Shown: piece after piece, positions 6,483-11,152 of the stretch
Numbering within the stretch: position 1 is the first letter of the stretch
How the letters are laid out: the number at the start of each line of letters is the position of its first letter
DNA from: an uncultured Clostridia bacterium
GTDB lineage: Bacteria > Bacillota > Clostridia > UBA1381
Direction of reading: 5' to 3'
Length of the DNA: 11,152 nt
Assembly: GCA_905235885.1 (NCBI GenBank)
Contig: CAJONM010000162.1
Coordinates: 1-11,152, forward strand
Made by a program: the position numbers and the translations under genes
Notes under the pieces: generated by a model
Database searches by the model: none
What the model was told of the DNA's origin: nothing
Seen by the model: only the letters and a program-made list of their open reading frames with translations

Positions 6483-7781
6483 ATGAACATAAAATTGCAT
6501 GCGAGTAATATATCCGATGACGCCTACAATGTCATAGAGATCGATAATGTAAAAAAACAATATCGCCTCGGAACGATAGGCGGAAGCACTCTTAAAGGCG
6601 ATCTGCAGAGCTGGTGGTCGAGAGTGAGGCACAAAGAGGATCCAAACACAAAGATCGGCGACCGGGTATATAAGAAAAATGAAAAATTTATGGCCTTGGA
6701 CGGTGTTTCCTTTAATGTACGCAAGGGCGAAACCATCGGTCTTATAGGCGGAAACGGCGCAGGAAAATCAACTCTTTTAAAACTGCTGTCGCGGGTTACG
6801 GCACCGACAGACGGAGAGATAAGGATAAAGGGAAAAATATCGTCTATGCTTGAGGTAGGAACGGGCTTTCACGCGGAACTGACAGGACGGGAAAATGTTT
6901 ATCTTAACGGAGCTATCCTGGGCATGAAGCGCGCCGAGGTAGATGAAAAAATAGATGACATAATCGATTTTTCCGAATGTGCACAGTTTATCGACACGCC
7001 CGTAAAAAGATACTCATCGGGAATGTTTGTAAAGCTTGCGTTTTCCGTTGCGGCACACCTCAACTGCGATATTATGCTTATGGACGAAGTGTTGGCAGTC
7101 GGAGATATGGCATTTCAGAAGAAATGTATTGATAAAATGCTGTCGGTGGCGCGTGATGAGGGTAAGACGATAATATATGTAAGCCATAATATGCAGACGA
7201 TACGGCAGCTTTGCAACAGATGTATCGTTTTGCGCAATGGAAAGGTCATATTTAACGGTGATGTTGAGGATGGCATAGATGTTTATTTGCGTAACGATGA
7301 GGTGACGGCAAAGATATTTAACGATTATACGGGCTGTCACAGATTTAATTTTCTTACCGATAAGGTGATGATGAATTCTTTGGAGGTTCTTGAAAAGGAA
7401 AACTGTCATTTTAAGGATGATGAAAGGATAAAATTTAAGCTTAGAATGTACTGTAATGAGGATGTAGACAGTCTGTCGCTTCGTTTTATGATAAGCAACG
7501 CCGATCAGATGGTGATGGCGACAAGTGTATGCTATGATTTTATGAGCTGCAAAAAGGGCGAAGAGTACGAACGGGTATTTGAAATGGATATAACTCCGCT
7601 TGCGCAAGGTGTATATAAGGTTTTGCCGGTGCTGTTTGAATTGAATGAGATAGGCGAGGTAATAGACAGTGACGGAGTATATCCTGGTCTCGTATTCGAG
7701 CATGAGAAAACAACGCCCATAAATTGGAAAAGCAAGCTGTACGGTGATACGGCGCTTACGGATATAAAGTGTATAGGGTAA
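6483..7781 (+). CDS. wzt: Polysaccharide ABC exporter ATPase with C-terminal carbohydrate-binding-like domain, Wzt-like
   Basis: ATPase partner of the Wzm-like permease. Residues ~17-270 are the nucleotide-binding domain: Walker A GGNGAGKST (89-97), the SSMLEVGTGFH segment (120-130) typical of polysaccharide exporters, signature YSSGM (177-181), Walker B IMLMDE (197-202) and the H-loop histidine in VSHNM (H235). All key residues are intact. An insertion of about 30 residues after residue 30 matches the long N-terminal loop seen in this subfamily. Residues ~285-432 form a separate beta-rich domain, corresponding in position and size to the Wzt C-terminal domain that in E. coli O9a-type systems recognises the finished, capped glycan chain. 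In a Firmicute the ligand is unknown. AGGAGG lies 6 nt before the start. TagH is a less likely identity because the tail lacks a membrane segment. Confidence 0.9.
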   Translation: MNIKLHASNISDDAYNVIEIDNVKKQYRLGTIGGSTLKGDLQSWWSRVRHKEDPNTKIGDRVYKKNEKFMALDGVSFNVRKGETIGLIGGNGAGKSTLLKLLSRVTAPTDGEIRIKGKISSMLEVGTGFHAELTGRENVYLNGAILGMKRAEVDEKIDDIIDFSECAQFIDTPVKRYSSGMFVKLAFSVAAHLNCDIMLMDEVLAVGDMAFQKKCIDKMLSVARDEGKTIIYVSHNMQTIRQLCNRCIVLRNGKVIFNGDVEDGIDVYLRNDEVTAKIFNDYTGCHRFNFLTDKVMMNSLEVLEKENCHFKDDERIKFKLRMYCNEDVDSLSLRFMISNADQMVMATSVCYDFMSCKKGEEYERVFEMDITPLAQGVYKVLPVLFELNEIGEVIDSDGVYPGLVFEHEKTTPINWKSKLYGDTALTDIKCIG

Positions 7782-7811
7782 TCGAAACAATATAAACGGA
7801 AGTGATCATAT

Positions 7812-9791
7812 ATGGAGCCTGAAAAGAGGATAGAGGAGCTTACAGAGCTTTTGAATTACCATAATTATAAATATTATGTTGCCGATTCGCCGGAGATCTC
7901 CGATTTTGAGTTTGACGCCATGCTCCGTGAATTGGAGGAACTGGAAGAAAAATATCCGGAGCTTAAACGCGCCAATTCACCGACTATGCGCGTAGGAGGT
8001 GAGGCTGCATCTTCATTTGATGAGGTTGTTCACACTGTCCCGATGCTGAGTCTTCAAAAGGCATTTGACAGATCAGAGATATATGATTTTGACAGACGCG
8101 TAAGAGAGGTTATAAGAGATCCTCAATATGTTGTTGAGCATAAGATCGACGGTCTATCGGTATCTATAGAGTATACAAACGGCGAGCTTACCAGAGCCTC
8201 AACGCGCGGCGACGGCATCACCGGCGAGGATGTGACGGAAAATATAAAAACTATCCGATCGGTTCCGCTTCGGTTAAAACAGCCTGTACCGTTCCTTGAA
8301 GTGCGCGGTGAGGTGTTTATGTCCGAGAAAAACTTTCTGAAGCTCAATGGGCTTTTGGAAGAAACGGAACAGCAAACATTCGCAAATCCGCGAAATGCTG
8401 CCGCAGGCTCGCTCAGACAGCTTGATCCGAAGATCGCGGCAAAACGCAATCTTGATATTTTTGTCTTTAATATACAGCAGATCGACGGAGTTATAATAAA
8501 AACGCATATCGACGGGTTGAGATTTTTAAAGGAACAGGGCTTTAAAACCATACTAAACGACCGGATCTATAGCAGCATTGAAGATGCTTACAATGAGATA
8601 ATCCATATAGGTGAGGAGAGAGGTACGCTCGGTTTCGGCATAGACGGAGCTGTAATAAAGGTAAATGATTTCAATTCGCGCACAGAGCTTGGCGAGACTG
8701 AAAAATTTCCGCGTTGGGCGATTGCATATAAATACCCGGCAGAACAGCAGAGGACGGTTTTGAGGGATATAAAGATACAAGTCGGAAGAACGGGAGTTCT
8801 TACGCCGCTTGCACTGCTTGATACTGTTCGCATTGCCGGCTCGAATGTATCAAAGGCAACTCTTCATAACGCCGATTATATTAGCCAGAAAGATATACGC
8901 ATAGGCGATACGGTCATTATCGAAAAAGCGGGAGATATTATCCCAGCTGTGGTAGAAGTCGTAAAATCGGAGCGGACAGGAGATGAAGTGCCGTTTGAGA
9001 TGCCCGATAAATGCCCCGAATGCGGTGGCGATGTTGTTCGCTTTGACGGAGAGGCGGCATATCGATGCATGAGCGTGGCGTGTCCTGCGCAGCGGATAAG
9101 AAATATCATACACTTTGTATCAAGACCGGCTATGGATATTGACGGTCTTGGCGCGTCCAATGTCATAAAGCTTGCGGAAAACGGATTGATCTCGGATGCG
9201 GCGGATATATATTACCTTGACTATGATAAGGCGATCGCCTTGCCGGGTTTTGGAAAGAAATGGGCAGAAAATCTCAGCGCCTCGATCGAAAAATCGAAAA
9301 CAAACCCACTCTATCGACTCATATTCGGGCTCGGTATCAGACATATAGGCGAGAAAGCGGCAAAGGTACTTGCCGCCAGATATAAAACGCTTGACGCGCT
9401 TATGGCGGCTGAAACAGATGATCTTGCAAAGCTCAATGATGTGGGACCTGTCATGGCGGCGTCGGTATCGGAGTTTTTTTCACAGAGTAATAACATAGAA
9501 TTTATAAACAGACTTACTCTTGCCGGAGTGGATTGTGAAGATGATACGGAAAGCGGCACAGACAGACGGTTTGAAGGGCAAACATTCGTCCTTACGGGAA
9601 CGCTTGAAAAATACAAGCGCTCGGACGCTGCCGCTGTAATAGAAAAGCTCGGAGGAAAGACATCTTCGTCCGTTTCAAAAAAGACAAGCTATGTCTTAGC
9701 CGGCAAAGAGGCAGGAAGCAAGCTTGATAAAGCGAATGCGTTGGGCATAACAGTCATAACCGAAGCTGAATTTGAAGAAATGATAAAATGA
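7812..9791 (+). CDS. ligA: NAD-dependent DNA ligase LigA
   Basis: LigA seals nicks in duplex DNA during replication and repair, using NAD+ as the AMP donor. The 659 residues are close to the usual ~670 and all domains are present. These are: the N-terminal NMN-binding helical domain (1-~70, with YHNYKYYVADSPEISD); the adenylation domain (~70-315) with the nucleotide-accepting lysine K111 in the motif KIDGLSV and the ANPRNAAAGSLRQLD stretch (191-205); the OB fold (~316-395, VGRTGVLTPLA); the zinc finger with C401, C404, C419 and C424; helix-hairpin-helix repeats (~430-565); and a BRCT domain (~586-659, FVLTGTLEKYKRSDA). GGAAGTGA (7799-7806) precedes the ATG. It lies 30 nt after wzt and overlaps the next gene by 4 nt. 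Being placed behind a polysaccharide exporter is unusual for this housekeeping gene. Confidence 0.98.
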   Translation: MEPEKRIEELTELLNYHNYKYYVADSPEISDFEFDAMLRELEELEEKYPELKRANSPTMRVGGEAASSFDEVVHTVPMLSLQKAFDRSEIYDFDRRVREVIRDPQYVVEHKIDGLSVSIEYTNGELTRASTRGDGITGEDVTENIKTIRSVPLRLKQPVPFLEVRGEVFMSEKNFLKLNGLLEETEQQTFANPRNAAAGSLRQLDPKIAAKRNLDIFVFNIQQIDGVIIKTHIDGLRFLKEQGFKTILNDRIYSSIEDAYNEIIHIGEERGTLGFGIDGAVIKVNDFNSRTELGETEKFPRWAIAYKYPAEQQRTVLRDIKIQVGRTGVLTPLALLDTVRIAGSNVSKATLHNADYISQKDIRIGDTVIIEKAGDIIPAVVEVVKSERTGDEVPFEMPDKCPECGGDVVRFDGEAAYRCMSVACPAQRIRNIIHFVSRPAMDIDGLGASNVIKLAENGLISDAADIYYLDYDKAIALPGFGKKWAENLSASIEKSKTNPLYRLIFGLGIRHIGEKAAKVLAARYKTLDALMAAETDDLAKLNDVGPVMAASVSEFFSQSNNIEFINRLTLAGVDCEDDTESGTDRRFEGQTFVLTGTLEKYKRSDAAAVIEKLGGKTSSSVSKKTSYVLAGKEAGSKLDKANALGITVITEAEFEEMIK

Positions 9792-10483
9792 ACAAAGATA
9801 AAATGTCGGTAGTTGTGGATTATCGCATAAATAAAGAGCATATATATGAACTTGAACGGCTCGGATGCCGTGTTATACCTACAAAGCCAATAGAAGCATT
9901 ATATGGCGCTGTCCGCGGTCACGCTGATATGCAGATACATTTCAGCGGCGGAAAAGCCGTATGTGAACCTACGGTGTACGAGTACTATCAAAAAATGCTG
10001 AGCAATACCGATATTATATGCGGCTCGGCAAAGCTTACGGACAAATACCCGTATGATATAGCATATAACACCTGTAAAATAAGTAAATATGCGATAGCCA
10101 ACGCGAAATATACGGCAAAAGAGATACTCAGCCAATATAATGATGTACTCAACACGCGACAGGGATATGCCAAATGCAATATATGTGTCGTTTCCGATAC
10201 GGCGGCAATAACATCCGATGAGGGGATATACAGACTGTTGCTGCAAAATGGTATAGATACATTAAAAATACGAGGCGGATATATAGAGCTAAAAGGTATG
10301 AGCGGATTTATCGGTGGAGCGTCAGGTTTAATAAAACCGAATTTATTAACCTTTAACGGAGATATAAATACGCATCCGGACGGCAAAAATATCATTTCAT
10401 TCTGCAAAAATTACGGTGTGGACGCGGTATCGCTCGGGAAAGACGCTCTTTGTGATATTGGTAGCATATTGCGCGTGATATAA
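9788..10483 (+). CDS. DUF6873-like protein of the GME (guanidine-modifying enzyme) fold, function unknown
   Basis: The 231-residue soluble protein has no signal peptide or membrane segment. From memory its pattern fits the DUF6873 family of clostridial proteins, which is placed in the GME (arginine/agmatine deiminase-like) fold; I could not verify this. Visible likely conserved stretches are HADMQIHF (45-52), KCNICVVSDTAAITSDEGI (129-147), GFIGGASGLI (173-182) and NGDINTHPDG (190-199). I cannot identify a full Cys-His-Asp/Glu catalytic set, so it may bind rather than modify its ligand. The start ATG overlaps the ligA stop (ATGA at 9788-9791) and there is little Shine-Dalgarno sequence, pointing to translational coupling with the ligase. 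A later ATG at 9803 is possible but no better supported. No experimental function is known to me. Confidence 0.7.
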   Translation: MNKDKMSVVVDYRINKEHIYELERLGCRVIPTKPIEALYGAVRGHADMQIHFSGGKAVCEPTVYEYYQKMLSNTDIICGSAKLTDKYPYDIAYNTCKISKYAIANAKYTAKEILSQYNDVLNTRQGYAKCNICVVSDTAAITSDEGIYRLLLQNGIDTLKIRGGYIELKGMSGFIGGASGLIKPNLLTFNGDINTHPDGKNIISFCKNYGVDAVSLGKDALCDIGSILRVI

Positions 10484-10514
10484 CCGTATACTTTACGAAA
10501 GGAAATAGGACAAT

Positions 10515-11152
10515 ATGATATACAAATTCAAGGATTACAAGAAATCTCAGTTACTTCGCGGTCATCTTAATCTTGGCGGACAGAATCCCCAGGGGGAGCG
10601 TATTGATGTTACGAGCTTATATATCGAACGCGGCGGCAAGCCGTATATCGGAGTTATGGGCGAATATCATTTTTCACGCGACAGCCGCGACGACTGGTAC
10701 AAGTCGCTGTGCAAGATGAGGGCAGGCGGCGTGACGATAGTCGCTACATACCTTTTCTGGATATACCATGAGGAAACAGAAGGCGTATTTGATTTTACGG
10801 GCGATCTTGATATAAGACAATTTATACTTGACGCGAAAAGGGCAGGACTTGATGTTGTGATCAGGATAGGTCCATGGGCGCATGGCGAGTGCCGCAACGG
10901 CGGTCTGCCGGATTGGATACTTAATAAGCCGTATCCTGTTCGTGACAATAATCGCGAATATATGGGCAAGGCGCGTATCTGGTACGAAAAAATATTTGAG
11001 CAGGTAAAAGGGCTTTTCTACAAGGACGGCGGAAATATAATAGGCATACAAATAGAAAACGAGCTTGTCGATAACGCACCGCATCTTGCGGCATTAAAGG
11101 ATATGGCAAAGGATATAGGCTATGACGCGCCTCTGTGGACGGTTACCGGCTG
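10515..11152 (+). CDS. GH35 beta-galactosidase, N-terminal part (runs off the window)
   Basis: The first 212 codons are open to the window edge; the stop lies beyond it. The translation matches the (beta/alpha)8 barrel of GH35 beta-galactosidases: GKPYIGVMGEYHFSR (41-55), a strand with ATYLFWIYHE (77-86), RIGPWAHGECRNGGLPDW (117-134) and IGIQIENEL (176-184), in which E183 is the expected acid/base. The nucleophile glutamate should lie further downstream, outside the window. There is no signal peptide, so it probably cleaves terminal galactose from imported oligosaccharides, such as the galactan side chains of rhamnogalacturonan-I. GGAAATAGGA (10501-10510) precedes the ATG. It starts 31 nt after the DUF6873-like gene with no terminator or clear promoter between, so it may be co-transcribed with that gene or begin a downstream sugar operon. 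Confidence 0.88.
   Translation, partial: MIYKFKDYKKSQLLRGHLNLGGQNPQGERIDVTSLYIERGGKPYIGVMGEYHFSRDSRDDWYKSLCKMRAGGVTIVATYLFWIYHEETEGVFDFTGDLDIRQFILDAKRAGLDVVIRIGPWAHGECRNGGLPDWILNKPYPVRDNNREYMGKARIWYEKIFEQVKGLFYKDGGNIIGIQIENELVDNAPHLAALKDMAKDIGYDAPLWTVTG

Noticed and set aside
7014..7790. A 258-codon open frame on the minus strand.
   Set aside because: It lies entirely antisense to wzt, whose Walker and signature motifs are unambiguous. The translation is low-complexity with no recognisable domain and no ribosome binding site.
10440..10514. A promoter for the GH35 gene (TTGGTA near 10459 with TATAAC near 10480).
   Set aside because: The spacer is about 15 bp, shorter than the usual 16-18, and both boxes are imperfect, so it cannot be told from chance in AT-rich DNA.

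Overview
The window looks like chromosomal DNA from a low-to-moderate-GC, spore-lineage Firmicute, most likely a pectin-using gut clostridium. The evidence is a SpoVG gene, consensus sigma-A promoters, strong AGGAGG/GGTG-type ribosome binding sites, heavy use of ATA/AGA codons, and a secreted rhamnogalacturonan lyase carrying copper-amine-oxidase-like 'stalk' repeats of the kind common in clostridial extracellular proteins. A pectin specialist of the Monoglobus type would fit, but that is only a guess; no rRNA or marker phylogeny is available here.

Region 1 (1-4936) is a carbohydrate locus with two divergent genes. On the minus strand is a secreted 983-residue PL11-type rhamnogalacturonan lyase. 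It ends in a terminator whose 3' arm and loop have been tandemly duplicated. On the plus strand is a heparinase II/III-like protein with no signal peptide. The roughly 200-nt gap between them holds a recognisable promoter for each gene and short direct and inverted repeats that could be a shared operator. The simplest reading is that the lyase cuts the rhamnogalacturonan-I backbone outside the cell and the heparinase-like protein handles acidic oligosaccharides inside it. The second half of that is inference.

Region 2 (about 5002-5414) is spoVG, with a perfect TTGACA-N17-TATAAT promoter, a leader of about 100 nt and a TTG start.

Region 3 (about 5415-11152) is a plus-strand gene train: wzm (ABC-2 permease), wzt (ATPase with a C-terminal carbohydrate-binding-like domain), ligA (NAD-dependent DNA ligase), a GME-fold DUF6873-like gene whose start overlaps the ligA stop, and the first 212 codons of a GH35 beta-galactosidase that runs off the window. 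The 199-nt gap ahead of wzm holds an internally paired hairpin followed by an intrinsic terminator ending 33 nt before the wzm start. That leaves no room for a promoter after it, so the train seems to be transcribed through a terminator. This could be simple read-through from spoVG or a regulated attenuator.

I found no CRISPR array, tRNA, rRNA, insertion sequence, prophage gene or recognisable defence system. The points that most deserve follow-up are the terminator-bearing leader before wzm, the conserved-looking gene coupled to ligA, and the unassigned heparinase-like protein paired with the rhamnogalacturonan lyase.
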